Assembly: GCA_005405945.1 (NCBI GenBank)
Contig: BJHW01000001.1
Location: forward strand, 4,154,001 to 4,218,000
DNA: 64,000 nucleotides
Direction of reading: 5' to 3'
Source: Streptomyces violaceusniger
GTDB taxonomy: Bacteria; Actinomycetota; Actinomycetes; Streptomycetales; Streptomycetaceae
This document shows positions 26,402 to 35,183 of this stretch, piece after piece. Under the pieces are notes generated by a model. The model was not told the DNA's origin, ran no database searches, and worked only from the letters and a program-made list of their open reading frames with translations. A program made the translations under genes and the position numbers. How positions within the stretch are numbered: position 1 is the first letter of the stretch; every line of letters starts with the position of its first letter.

Positions 26402-26426
26402 TGGTGGAACTCACTGCGCCGAAGGG

Positions 26427-26999
26427 TCAGGGCACGAGGGACGCCTTCCATAGGGTGACGTCGACGGCGCGGTTGAAGTAGGCGTTGGTGCAGACGGAGT
26501 ACGCGGAGCCTGACTCTGTGCCGAGGCCGTCGGTCTCCAGGAAGCCGCCGTTGGCGCTGTAGAGGTTCCACAGCAGGAGGACGTCACCGGCGCGGACGTT
26601 CTTGTCGGTAGGCGTGGAGGTCTGGGCGAAGATCTGCCACCGTCCAGTACCGGGAGCGCGGTCCTGGTTCGGGGAGGTCGTAACGGCGTACAGGCCGCCG
26701 GCGGCCTGCTGGGCGGTGTTTGCTCCCCCGTTGGTGTCCAGGTAGCTGCCGTTGCCGTACAGGTTGCGGAGATAGACCACGTCCCCGCTCTGGACGATCT
26801 GCCCCGTGGCCTTGCCGGTGGTCGAGAGGATCTGCCACGTGCCGGTGCCGGGGCCGCGGGTGGGGGTCGGCGCGGTCGAGACCTTGTACAGGGCACCCGC
26901 GGCGCTGCTTGTGGAGTTGGTGTCGAGGTAGCCACCAGCCCAGTTGTTGTACCCGTTCTGTAAGGCCAGTTTGTCGCCGTACTTGAGCTCGTTCGCCAT
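26427..26999 (-). CDS. three-repeat beta-trefoil/lectin-like protein, 190 aa
   Basis: ATG 26999 has a strong GGAGGGG. The protein is three about 60-residue repeats. Repeat 1: YGDKLALQNGYNNWAGGYLD and TGTWQILSTTG. Repeat 2: SGDVVYLRNLYGNGSYLDTN and TGRWQIFAQT. Repeat 3: AGDVLLLWNLYSANGGFLET and VTLWKASLVP. Each has G-D-x-L-x-L-x-N-x-Y, then a glycine, Y/F-L-(D/E)-T, then a Y-x-V-x-T segment and a W. Threefold internal symmetry of this length is the beta-trefoil pattern of lectins and cytolytic or inhibitor folds. No signal peptide is present. I cannot name the family; carbohydrate binding or toxin function is inference. It sits alone in the decayed island, apparently intact. Confidence 0.65.
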   Translation of the reverse strand: MANELKYGDKLALQNGYNNWAGGYLDTNSTSSAAGALYKVSTAPTPTRGPGTGTWQILSTTGKATGQIVQSGDVVYLRNLYGNGSYLDTNGGANTAQQAAGGLYAVTTSPNQDRAPGTGRWQIFAQTSTPTDKNVRAGDVLLLWNLYSANGGFLETDGLGTESGSAYSVCTNAYFNRAVDVTLWKASLVP

Positions 27000-28428
27000 C
27001 TGGCTTCCCCTCCGTGGTTGAAGTACCGCGGGCCCGGAACTTGCCTCTGGCGCGTGACCCCCGGTTCGTCTACGCGAGTCTCGCAGCGCCTTGGAAGGAT
27101 ATGCCCGACATCGGAGTAATTAATGCCATGCGACGTGCGATGGCTCCGGACATGGACAGTAAGCCTCCTTGCTGCGGGAGATCGGCCGCGTTTACGAGGG
27201 GCACGGAGCAGGCTCACCACCCACTCAATTGGAGATGCTTCGTGGTGCTCGTGACGCGCCGACGTTCAGCGGGGCCAACCATCGATCCTCGCTGGGGCTA
27301 CCTGTGAATCGTCGGAGCGTGCCGACCTGGGGCGGCTTGCCCAGCGCGGGGCCAAGTACCAGTCTTCGTCCAGCGCCTGCCGGAGCCGCTCCTCGGCGGG
27401 CTGCTGGTGGTGGGGGCAGTCGGGCACCACCAGGACCTCGATCTCCATGTCTCCAGAATCGCGCGCCTCGGCGCCGTACGGGCCGAAGGGACCGACCTGG
27501 CCAGGCAGCGCGCCGAGCTGCGGTGCGCCGCCCTGCATCTGGTGCGGTGAGGGGATCACTCGACGGCCCCAGTACCTCGTGCGCCTCGTCGTTCGTTCCG
27601 CAGGGCCGCCGTTGTAGTCGGCCTTCCCGTGGGCGTAGGCGACGCCGCAGCTCATCTGAGGAGCGGCAATACCTCGGCGACCGCTGCCACGGGGGCGATC
27701 CTCTTGGGCGGCTGGACGGCGAGGTCGTAGCCACCGCCGGGAGCTGCGCCGGGCTTGTGCCGCTTCTCGATTCCGATGCGGATGGTGCGAATGGGGCCGC
27801 TCCGTTCGAACCATCCGTCTGGGTAGAGGCATTGGGCGTGCGTGAGCCAGTGGCGTCCTCGGCGTTCCGGTATCGCGGGGAGATCGCGCCAGCCCGGGTG
27901 GCTGTGGTCGTGGCGTCCGGCGGGGTGCGCTGGGCGAAGCCGGGGTGCCCCCAGTCGATACGCCAGATAGGGCGGGAGTCCTTGGTTGGCTTTATTCACG
28001 GGTCGTGACAGCGGTTGGTCACGGGATCGGGAGGCACTCCGATCGACGGTCGGGTGATGTTCACGAGTTTTGACAGCACTGCGGTTCTTGCTGGGACAGC
28101 ATCGGCATACTCCTGGTGAAAGGTGCTGTTCATGCCGCAGATGTCGAAGCTTCGGCTGTTCCGCGTCCCGGCCGGTTTCCAGTACGGCGTGCACGAAGAG
28201 CAGGGCGTGCGTTTGAGTCTTGGCTCCAGGGCCGGTGACTCCCTCCGGGGGCTTCTCCGGCGCTCTGCGAAGTCCTTCGCCGGGCAAACCACACTCCGGG
28301 CGCCGGGTTTCCCCAGTACAGAGGGGGCTGGCCCCACCATCGACCGACCCGCTGCCCGGATGGTCCGGCAGGCATCGGACAACGAGGCTGATCGCATACG
28401 GATCCACCAAGCAAAAAGGGAACCCTCT
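27000..28428. other. 1.4-kb stretch without an intact gene
   Basis: Apart from the truncated thioredoxin-like frame at 27266-27448, I find no supportable gene. A leftward frame ending at 27652 carries protein-like text (GWRDLPAIPERRGRHWLTHA, CLYPDGWFERSGPIRTIRIG) but has no start or family. A rightward frame near 27170-27330 (LLREIGRVYEGHGAGSPPTQ) is similarly orphaned. These look like gene debris. The last 100 bp hold the trypsin promoter. Confidence 0.35.
27266..27448 (-). pseudogene. truncated thioredoxin-like/alkylmercury-lyase-associated protein N-terminus
   Basis: Begins MEIEVLVVPDCPHHQQPAEE, RLRQALDE, the first beta-alpha of a small thioredoxin-fold protein common in Streptomyces, then departs at DEDWYLAPRWASRPRSARSD. 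The usual continuation with the G-S-P-T-F-L/I strand is absent, so only the first about 28 residues are genuine. A remnant. Confidence 0.45.
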
Positions 28429-29378
28429 GTGTTCAGCTTCAAGCCACTGCGTCGCCGTACCGCCCGCACCGCTGCCGTCGGCGCTCTCGCCGCCGCGGCC
28501 TGCGTCACCGTCATGGCCGGCAGCGCAGGAGCCATCGTCAACGGGTCGGACTCCACCGAGATGTACCCGTTCATGGCGACCATCCCGAGTCGGCCCCGGA
28601 ACAGGGTGTGATCGACGGGAACTGTGGAGCGTCGCTGATCGATCAGCAGTGGGTGCTGACGGCAGCCCACTGCGTGAAGGTCGAGGGGCTCAAGCTGGAC
28701 GGCATCGTGCGGGTCGGCAGCGACCACCGCAAGTCCGGCGGCACCGTCCGGAAGATCGACCGGACCTTCGTCCATCCCGGCTATCTGAACGGCGACAACA
28801 AGGCCGCCAACAAGAACGACATCGCGCTGATACGCCTGGACCGCCCGGTCGCCCAGCGGCCCATCAAGATCGCCGAGCAGGCAGGGCCGCCCGGCACACC
28901 GACCCGGCTCCTGGGCTTCGGCACCACCGTCGACACCGAGTTCAAGTTCCCGGACCGACTGCAGGAGCTGAACACCCGCAGAGGCGCCGAGTCCGAGTGC
29001 GCGCCCGGCTACGCGGACCGGACCCGACTGTGCACGATCACCACCGTCCCCAAGGCCATGGCGTGCTTCGGGGACTCAGGCGGACCGCAGATTCAAAAAG
29101 GCCGGAACGGCCGCTGGGAACTGATCGGCGTCACCTCGGGACCCGGCGCCCCGAACGTGCCGTGCTCGCAGGGCCCCGGCCTCTACACCAGCGCCCCCGC
29201 CTACGCGGGCTGGATCGACAAGACCATGAAGAACAACAGCGCGAAGGGCTCCGACCTCGCCGAGACCGGCACGAACGACAACGCCCCGGCGATCGTCGGC
29301 GTGGCTGCCACGCTGATCGCCGCCGGTGGCGGCACCGCCCTCGCCATACGCCACCGCAAGACCCGCCACGCCGCCTGA
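28429..29378 (+). CDS. trypsin-like serine protease with LAETG cell-wall sorting signal (frame broken near 28586)
   Basis: About 316 residues after adding one C near 28586. GTG 28429 follows AAAAAGGGA. Signal peptide AAVGALAAAACVTVMAGSAG, then the mature start IVNGSDSTEMYPFMATIP. Catalytic triad: His in VLTAAHCVK, Asp in NKNDIALIRLDR, Ser in CFGDSGGPQIQ. The C-terminus has LAETG, then a hydrophobic span (AIVGVAATLIAAGGGTALAI) and a basic tail RHRKTRHAA: a complete sortase signal of the LAXTG type used by Streptomyces class E sortases. Predicted to be a wall-anchored protease. No chaplin or sortase gene is nearby. A hairpin follows at 29402. Confidence 0.87.
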
Positions 29379-29401
29379 GCGCACCCGCCGCAACTCAAGA
29401 C

Positions 29402-29427
29402 GGCGGCCCTCTCACCAAGGGGCCGCC
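29402..29427 (+). terminator. terminator after the protease gene
   Basis: An 8-bp GC stem GGCGGCCC / GGGCCGCC closes a 10-nt loop, 24 bp after the stop. Confidence 0.65.
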
Positions 29428-29506
29428 ACCCTTCGCCGCGTCCTGCACTCTCGCCCGCCTCTGAAGAGCGCACCGCGCCCCGCCCCTGGACGACACGGCA
29501 CTGCCG

Positions 29507-29674
29507 TCATTTCTCGTGAACATCCGCGAGTCGGCTGATGGCCGACTGCTGCTGAAACTCATCGACAAACGCTGTCGCTGAAAGCGAACGAAGCCACTTG
29601 GTCGTGTCCCAGAAGTGGGGCAGGTAGGCGGTGTGGCGGGCGACAGCGCCGCGCGGTTCGGATGGGGTGGTCAT
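29507..29674 (-). CDS. small hypothetical protein, 55 aa
   Basis: ATG 29674 with GGGAGCCGAACCT upstream encodes MTTPSEPRGAVARHTAYLPH, FWDTTKWLRSLSATAFVDEF and a short acidic end VHEK. Aromatic-rich middle, no cysteines, no membrane span. No family recognised. It is preceded by a hairpin separating it from the DUF4192-like remnant. A good ribosome site supports it. Confidence 0.4.
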   Translation of the reverse strand: MTTPSEPRGAVARHTAYLPHFWDTTKWLRSLSATAFVDEFQQQSAISRLADVHEK

Positions 29675-29692
29675 AGGTTCGGCTCCCGGGCG

Positions 29693-29720
29693 GTGGCCCC
29701 GGCGAGGCTGCCGGGGCCAC
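29693..29720 (-). terminator. hairpin after the DUF4192-like remnant
   Basis: A perfect 10-bp stem GTGGCCCCGG / CCGGGGCCAC (29693-29702 with 29711-29720) closes an 8-nt loop, 35 bp past the stop at 29755. Confidence 0.7.
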
Positions 29721-29754
29721 TGTGGTGGTCAGAGGGGGTCGAGATCCGCTCGGC

Positions 29755-30450
29755 TCACAGCAATTCGCGCTGCGCGTTCCGGAATGCCGCCAGGAGCGCG
29801 GCAGGGTCGCACTCGGCGCGGATGCCCTGGAGCAGGATCTCGGCGAGCTCGTAGCCGGGGTGGATGTCGAGGGCGTCCGTGAAGGCATGGGCGGCGGTGA
29901 CGGTGTCGTCCTGTCGCCAGGCGACCCAGCCGAGGAGGGTGAGGAGCGGCGGGGCCTTGTCGGTGTGCGGCGGTACGCAGCGCCGGGCGAGGTAGCCCCA
30001 GAGCTGCCGTTCGTAGGGGAGATCGCTCTCCTCGCCGGTGGACAATGCGGCGTCCCGGGTTCCCCGGTCTTGCTGGTCGAGGATGATGCGCGCGGCGATC
30101 TCGTCCATGAGCTGAGGTCGACCGTTGCGGAAGTCGGTCAGGGCTCCGTCGATGATGTCGACGGAGCCGTGGCGGGCGAGGATCTTCTGGTCTTCGGTGA
30201 GGTCCTGGGGCACGTAGCTGGCGGTGGCTACGTCGAAGGCTTCGCGGTAGCGCGCCGCGTTGGTGTCGGTGGGGCTGTACTCACTGGCGACTTGGACGGC
30301 GTGCTGGAGGTACGTCGCGCGGTGGGTGCTGCCCTCCCGGGCGGAGGCGAGCCATTCTCAAGGGTCCTCACCGTCGCTGATGCCGAGGTGTATGCCGGTG
30401 GTCAGCTCGTAGTCGGCGTCGGTGGTGATGGCGTCGCGCAAGGCGAGCCG
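29755..30450 (-). pseudogene. DUF4192-like gene, 3' part, with an in-frame stop and lost 5' end
   Basis: One reading frame from about 30450 to 29755 contains TTGIHLGISDGEDP, TGA at 30360-30358, then EWLASAREGSTHRATYLQHA, ARYREAFDVATASYVPQDLT, YERQLWGYLARRCVPPHTDK, APPLLTLLGWVAWRQDDTVT and IHPGYELAEILLQGIRAE. The last two segments are the characteristic C-terminus of DUF4192 proteins. Unlike the other breaks this one is a substitution-type stop with the frame intact on both sides, so it is real decay. The 5' end gives way to an IS5-like fragment on the opposite strand. A 152-residue product from 30213 could still be made. Confidence 0.6.
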
Positions 30451-30456
30451 GGCCGC

Positions 30457-30600
30457 GTAGACGGCATACGGTGGCGGACCCGGACCGATACTCCCTGGCG
30501 GGACATGCCCGAACGTCATGGGCTGTGGGACCGGGTCGTTGACCTGTTCCGGCACTGGCAGCGGGGGACGCTGTTCGCTACGAAGCGACAGTGCTGGTAG
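30457..30600 (+). mobile_element. IS5-family transposase fragment
   Basis: Rightward frame VDGIRWRTRTDTPWRDMPER and HGLWDRVVDLFRHWQRGT corresponds to the conserved N-terminal G-I-x-x-R-x-R-x-x-x-P-W-R-D-(L/M)-P-x-x-x-G-x-W segment of IS5-group transposases. Only about 40 residues remain, then the frame ends in unrelated sequence. It lies at the broken 5' end of the DUF4192-like gene. Confidence 0.65.
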
Positions 30601-30644
30601 CAGCCATCAACGAGTGGCTGTGGCCAGCACCGTCACGACGCCCC

Positions 30645-31099
30645 TCAGACGACGTCGAATTCGTTGCCCTCGGGTCCTGCATGGCGGCGGCGTAGAGCCC
30701 CATGTCCGGCTCGTCCTTGATCCGCAGCACGGTGGCACCAACTTTGACCAGCCGTTCCACCGTAGCCCTGACGCGCTGCGTGCGGACGTCCAGTGGGACG
30801 TCACGGCCCCCACCGACCTTCAGGTCGAAGTGCCACCGGTTCTTGGCGACCTTCGGCTCCGGAACCTGCTGGAACCACACCCTCGGTCCACGTCCCGCGG
30901 GATCGATGATCGACTCCGGAATATCCCCGGCACCGGCCGGCAACTCTGCCTCGGGAACCCCCATCGCCACCCAGTAGGCACGCCACGTGGTGTGTCCGCT
31001 CGGCGGAGGCTCAGGCACGTAGCCCAGGGCCTCGGCCCAGAAGGTGACCATTCTCTGCGGATCGGAGCAGTCGATCGTCAGCTGCGCTGTTATCTCCAT
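30645..31099 (-). CDS. VOC-family (glyoxalase/bleomycin-resistance fold) protein (frame broken near 30675)
   Basis: A 151-residue protein after adding one C near 30675, which restores the classic ending MQDPEGNEFDVV. N-terminus TAQLTIDCSDPQRMVTFWAE, ALGYVPEPPP; middle KNRWHFDLKVGGGRDVPLDV. These are the paired beta-alpha-beta-beta-beta units of stand-alone Streptomyces VOC proteins. Substrate unknown; metal ligands are not obvious enough to call it a lyase. Its position within the island suggests it is accessory or survived there. Confidence 0.82.
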
Positions 31100-31168
31100 C
31101 CTCGGAGCATCCCAGGCAGGTCTGACAGACGATCCACTTTCGCAACAGGCCCTAACCCACCAGTCGTT

Positions 31169-32374
31169 CTACGCGAACGAGAGGACGACGCGGGAGTCGG
31201 CCTTTTCGATGACGTGGCCTGCGGGGAGTTCGTTGTCGGGCGTGCCCGCGGGGTAGATGGCCAGGTTGGGCGTGGCGGTGCGGTCGGCTCCCCATGCCGT
31301 GATGTGTGCGACGAGGCGCTTGGCCAGGTCGGCGCCGTCGGGGCCGAGGTGGGCGGCTCCGAGGAGCGAAGGCCGTTCGGTGTCCGTGTCGTCGCGCTTG
31401 GAGATCAGGTACGCCAGGGAGCCTCCGGAAACCAGTGCGGGGCTTCGTCCGATGATGATGGGGCGGCGCAGGCCGTTCTCCATGGCGGTGCTGGTGGCTT
31501 CGAGTCGGCAGGCGGTGTCCTCGAACGCGGTCGCCCGCAGCCAGATCCCGTCGAAAGATTCCTCTCCGCCGACTCGGACGTCCGACCACGTCTCGGCGGC
31601 CGGTTGCGTGAGGGCATCGTTCAGGCGGGAGGGGTCCATGTCCTGGTCCTGGTCGTGGTGGACGCGGACGGTGCCGTCGGCCAGCTCGAGGGTGCGCTCG
31701 CCGTCCTGGCCGACGATGGGGACGAAGCCGCACAGCTCCATGTCGTGGCAGAGCAGCGCCTCGCCCTGGCGGTTGAGGACGACGGAGCGGGTCTGTCCGC
31801 GCCAGCGCAGTGGGAGGACGAACCGGCCGCCGTCGATGAGCTGGTCGCGCAGTGTGGCGGGGATGTCCCAGAAGCCCACGGTGCCGATCATGCGGGTGTA
31901 GGGGCCGTACTCGGGTGCACCCTTCAGGCCGTCTCGCTCCATGACCCGCACGTGCACGTATCCGGCCTTGTTGAGGGCGTCGCGGGCGTGCTGGGTGACG
32001 TCGGCGTCGATGTCGATGGTGGTGACCTCGCCGTCCTCACCGACGATCTCGGAGAGGAGGGCGGCGTTGTAGCCGGTGCCCGCGCCGATTTCCAGGATGC
32101 GGTCGCCGGGTTGCGCGTCGAGCTGGCCGAGCATCATGGCCACGGTGGAGGGCACGGAGGCGCAGGAGAGGGCGAGCGGCCCTTCGGGGTTCTCCTTGAT
32201 GGTGATGGCCCGGTTGCTGTAGGCCACGGCCGGGTCCAGTCCGGGAAGGTGGACTTCCCGGTGAACGGTACGCATGGCTCGCTCGACGCGGGGAGGCAGC
32301 GGCCTCTTGGCCAGAATCTGGTCAACGAGTGCGTTGCGCAGGTCATCGACGGTCGGGGTGCTGTTCACGCTCAA
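31169..32374 (-). CDS. protein-L-isoaspartate-methyltransferase-like enzyme of an FxLD-type lanthipeptide locus
   Basis: A 401-residue protein. The N-terminal PCMT-like domain has RAITIKENPEGPLALSCASV and the SAM site RILEIGAGTGYNAALLSEIV, then VTTIDIDADVTQHARDALNK. The C-terminal about 180 residues are the extension found in RiPP-associated members. This architecture is what databases call 'methyltransferase, FxLD system'. It directly follows LanC in the same direction, supporting a role in modifying a lanthipeptide, probably at Asp/isoAsp. Last intact gene of a truncated cluster; no precursor peptide is visible here. Confidence 0.8.
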   Translation of the reverse strand: MSVNSTPTVDDLRNALVDQILAKRPLPPRVERAMRTVHREVHLPGLDPAVAYSNRAITIKENPEGPLALSCASVPSTVAMMLGQLDAQPGDRILEIGAGTGYNAALLSEIVGEDGEVTTIDIDADVTQHARDALNKAGYVHVRVMERDGLKGAPEYGPYTRMIGTVGFWDIPATLRDQLIDGGRFVLPLRWRGQTRSVVLNRQGEALLCHDMELCGFVPIVGQDGERTLELADGTVRVHHDQDQDMDPSRLNDALTQPAAETWSDVRVGGEESFDGIWLRATAFEDTACRLEATSTAMENGLRRPIIIGRSPALVSGGSLAYLISKRDDTDTERPSLLGAAHLGPDGADLAKRLVAHITAWGADRTATPNLAIYPAGTPDNELPAGHVIEKADSRVVLSFA

Positions 32375-32381
32375 TTCCTTA

Positions 32382-33532
32382 TCAGTTGAGGAGGAGGCAC
32401 GTGGTCCACGTCGGTGGAACGCGCCGGGTGGGGCTGAGGGTGTGCAGGGTGAGGAGGATGCCGTCCGAGCCGGTGAGCAGACCGGCTGTGTCCGTCATCG
32501 GGTGCTGGTCGAGGTGGGCGGCCAGCAGGTCACGCAGGAGAGGCACCTGTCCTGGGAGCGGGCTGCCGGGAGCGGCGTCGGCGGCCGCCGCGGCGATGAC
32601 CAGAGCGAGCCCCGCCCAGCCGTGGCAGACAGTCGCGTCGTTGAGTGAGCCGAGTTGGGTGGGGTCGGTGAGGCAGGCGGCCAGAGCGTGTTCGGCGTGG
32701 CGTCGTCCGGAGGGGCGGTCGCAGGCGAGGGCGGCCAGTTGCAGGGCGCGGGCGATGCCTGGGGTGCCGTAGCACCATGAGGGCCTGCCCGGAGTCGTGG
32801 CGGAGGGTGGCCCTGCTGCCACCGGTCAGCTGTGACGGTCTCGGGCCAGGCCGTGCCTCCGGCCGGGATGGAAGACGACCACTGCTCCAGCAGTCGGCAG
32901 GCGTGCACCAACGCATGCTGCTGCCGGGGCACCCGGAACCCGGCGCGGGCGCACAGTGCGAGGAGGGCGACGGGGCCCGCGACGCCGTGCGCGAGCCCGA
33001 AGTTTCCATGGCCGTACGGCCATGCCTGATCGGGTTGGCCGTTGGGGCTGTCAGAGGTCCACCAGCCCGGGACCGCACGGCCGCCGACCGTGACGGGCTG
33101 GAGGAGCAGCCGGACGATGTAGCGCAGCAGGTACTCCAGCAGCTCCGGGTGCGTCCGGCGGTGCAGGAGGTAGGCGCCGAGCCCGGTGAGGCCGCTGATC
33201 AGGTCGTACTCCCGCATTCGCGGTGGCTGACCAGTTGCCATCCGCTCGCGTGCCGCCGCGAGCTTCGTGCGGACCAGCCCGGCGACCGTCTCGTCCAGAG
33301 TTTCCAGTGCGGAGCGGTAGGCCGGGTGCCCGGCGGTGTGCAGGGCGTAGGCGAGGGCGGGTGCCCCGCAGTACAGGCTCGCATCGTCCGGGTGGGCGGT
33401 GGCGAGCTGGGTGGAGACGTCGCGGGCAACGCGGTGCGCTGCCTCCCACGCGCCGTCGCTGTGAGCAAGCACGGCTCGGCGCAGGAACGTCCCGGCCAGT
33501 CCGGTGCCCAGGTGGTGGGCGTGTGCGGTCAC
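32382..33532 (-). CDS. LanC-like lanthionine synthetase (cyclase) (frame broken near 32813)
   Basis: About 383 residues after adding one G near 32813. LanC zinc and active-site motifs are present: PYGHGNFGLAHGVAGPVALL (conserved HG), WCYGTPGIARAL (Cys) and NDATVCHGWAGLALV (Cys-His). The N-terminal helices HHLGTGLAGTFLRRAVLAHS and DLISGLTGLGAYLLHR fit the alpha/alpha toroid. It would close thioether rings on a dehydrated precursor. GTG 33532 overlaps the TGA of the upstream SpaB-like gene. Stop 32382 is 8 bp from the methyltransferase start. Confidence 0.87.
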
Positions 33533-34245
33533 TGATCGGCCCCCCGTATCCACACAGTGCGGCACGCTTGGCGGGCGGCGTGACGGCATGCGGCTTCGGA
33601 CTCGCGATCCGGTCCAATGCACCGGTTGTGGTGCATGTGCAGAAGAGACTCCAGCACGGTGGTGATCTGCCCATCGGCGAGGTGCTTGCGGTAGCGGTGC
33701 AGGGCGGTGCGCCGCGCGGCGCTCGCGGCGTCGAGCCGTGGCGTCCAGCCGGACGGTCGTGCCTGGAGCCCGGTGCGCGTGTGCTGTGCGACGGCTCGGG
33801 TGACGGCTGGCAGGCCGATCCCTGGGGCGGGGTTCGTGGCCATCCAATGGGTACCGGCGTCCTCGCCGAGAAGGCCGAGAGCTATATCGATCATCCCGAG
33901 GGCGCACAGCATGCGCCGGTCGGTTCGCGGCAGGTCTGCGAGGGCGTAGCGGACGGCGCTGCTGTCGGCAGTGAAGACCTCCTCGGCGGCCGACATTGTG
34001 GCGCCGGTGCCGTAGCGCCCTGTTTCGGGCCGGTAGCCGTCGAAGACGAGACGGGAGGCGAGGGCATCGCCTTGGAGCTGCCGGGCCCAGCTCACGATGG
34101 TCTGGGTGATCGTGGCGTACGCAGCGGGGTCAGGGGCGGCGATGCGCAGCCGCAGGTGGTTCTCCTCCAGCAGCGAGCGGTAGCGGACGAACCAGACAGC
34201 GAGCTGTTCCAGGGAGTCGGGAAGCGTACGGGCAAGGATCTGATC
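33529..34245 (-). pseudogene. thiopeptide/lantibiotic dehydratase C-terminal (SpaB_C-like) protein, 5' end lost
   Basis: Frame ARTLPDSLEQLAVWFVRYRS and LLEENHLRLRIAAPDPAAYA, then VFDGYRPETGRYGTGATMSA, AEEVFTADSSAVRYALADLP and LLHMHHNRCIGPDRESEA. The W-F-V-R-Y...H-L-R-L-R and the Y-x-P-E-x-x-R-Y-G-G-like segment are diagnostic of the SpaB C-terminal/elimination domain in split dehydratases. The first about 40 residues are missing: upstream of about 34245 the sequence belongs to a ParB-like gene in another frame. An internal ATG at 34095 could start a shorter product. The dehydratase gene itself is absent. Confidence 0.75.
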
Positions 34246-34711
34246 CGAGGTTCACCTCCCCAAGGCTGGCCACATCGACCTTCTCCAGCAGATCCAGCGT
34301 CTTGTCGTCCAGGCCCGTGTACTGCCGCCACTCCACCGACTCCAGCTCCTCGTACAACTCCTTGAGGATGGCCGGGTCGTCCTGGCCCGCGATGGCGTTG
34401 TGCGAAAGCTGGAGCGCGATCTGCCGTTGGCGGGGCAACGGCTGGTCTATCTGCATCCACCAGATCTGCTCCAGCCCGGCCTCAATCGCCGCCAGCGTCC
34501 GATGATTGCCGGACAGCACGATCAGCCGCCCGCTATCGGTGTCGTTCCACACCAACGGCGTCGAGGTCAGGTGCCCATCCCGCTGGATGTTGGCCACCAG
34601 TTGCCGGAACTGCTCGTGCGGCAAGAACCGCGCGTTCAAGTCCAGCAAGGTCAGTGTGCGCGGGTCACCCTGCACCATCTGCGGCGGGGCAAGCTGCGTC
34701 GTCTCCTCCAT
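34130..34711 (-). CDS. ParB-like N-terminal domain protein (phage type), 3' end fused to cluster debris
   Basis: ATG 34711 begins MEETTQLAPPQMVQGDPRTL; LDLNARFLPHEQFRQLVANI and IVLSGNHRTLAAIEAGLEQI give the ParB nuclease-type signature (S-G-(N/H)-x-R in place of G-E-R-R). QIALQLSHNAIAGQDDPAIL follows. After EVNLGSDP (about 34245) the frame runs over the SpaB-like coding region and the remaining about 38 residues are nonsense. It starts 2 bp after the Mom-like gene. Such pairs occur in actinophage genomes, so this is probably a prophage remnant. Confidence 0.65.
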   Translation of the reverse strand: MEETTQLAPPQMVQGDPRTLTLLDLNARFLPHEQFRQLVANIQRDGHLTSTPLVWNDTDSGRLIVLSGNHRTLAAIEAGLEQIWWMQIDQPLPRQRQIALQLSHNAIAGQDDPAILKELYEELESVEWRQYTGLDDKTLDLLEKVDVASLGEVNLGSDPCPYASRLPGTARCLVRPLPLAAGGEPPAAAHRRP

Positions 34712-34713
34712 GA

Positions 34714-35088
34714 TCAGACCCCCGTCTGCTTCGTCCGGGCACCCCACCGCTTCGCCCACTTCTCCAGGGCCTCGGCAAGCGAGTGCTCACCCATCACCCC
34801 CTGGTACTGGAGCTGGTACTGCCAGCCCTCCTCGTTCGATGGACCGCGCTTGGTCAGCCGCAGCAACCCGCGGTACTTCATGGACACCGGGTTGTTGCTG
34901 AACGCCGTCGTGGACACCGCACGGATCCGGCGTGAGAAGGCCCGCTGACACAGAAGCTGCGCCTCGGTGCTGGTCGCCGCCAGCACGATCAGCTTCGACA
35001 GGCGCGGGTAGTCCGTCGGCGCCACCGCGAAGTCGCTGAGCAGATATGCCTCATCCGGCGTGTAGCTGCTGGGTGCCATCGCGAACAC
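34714..35088 (-). CDS. phage-type Mom-like protein, C-terminal part
   Basis: From GTG 35088: FAMAPSSYTPDEAYLLSDFA, VAPTDYPRLSKLIVLAATST, EAQLLCQRAFSRRIRAVSTT and AFSNNPVSMKYRGLLRLTKR. The S-D-F-A-V, RLSKL and S-N-N-P-(V/A)-S-x-K-Y-R-G blocks recall GNAT-fold Mom-type DNA-modification or related actinophage proteins. Coding similarity appears to continue upstream to about 35150 (NLPVAVKDGSGRILG) without a start, so the 5' end is missing. The family name is tentative. Confidence 0.5.
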   Translation of the reverse strand: MFAMAPSSYTPDEAYLLSDFAVAPTDYPRLSKLIVLAATSTEAQLLCQRAFSRRIRAVSTTAFSNNPVSMKYRGLLRLTKRGPSNEEGWQYQLQYQGVMGEHSLAEALEKWAKRWGARTKQTGV

Positions 35089-35183
35089 ACCGAGGATCCG
35101 GCCTGACCCGTCCTTGACCGCGACCGGCAGGTTCGCGGCACACCCTGGCCGGGCGCGGCCAGGACGACGCCGCCAACGCGGCC

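Noticed and set aside
30518..32389. 623-codon rightward frame covering the VOC and methyltransferase genes
   Set aside because: Shadow frame; both leftward genes have clear families and coupling.
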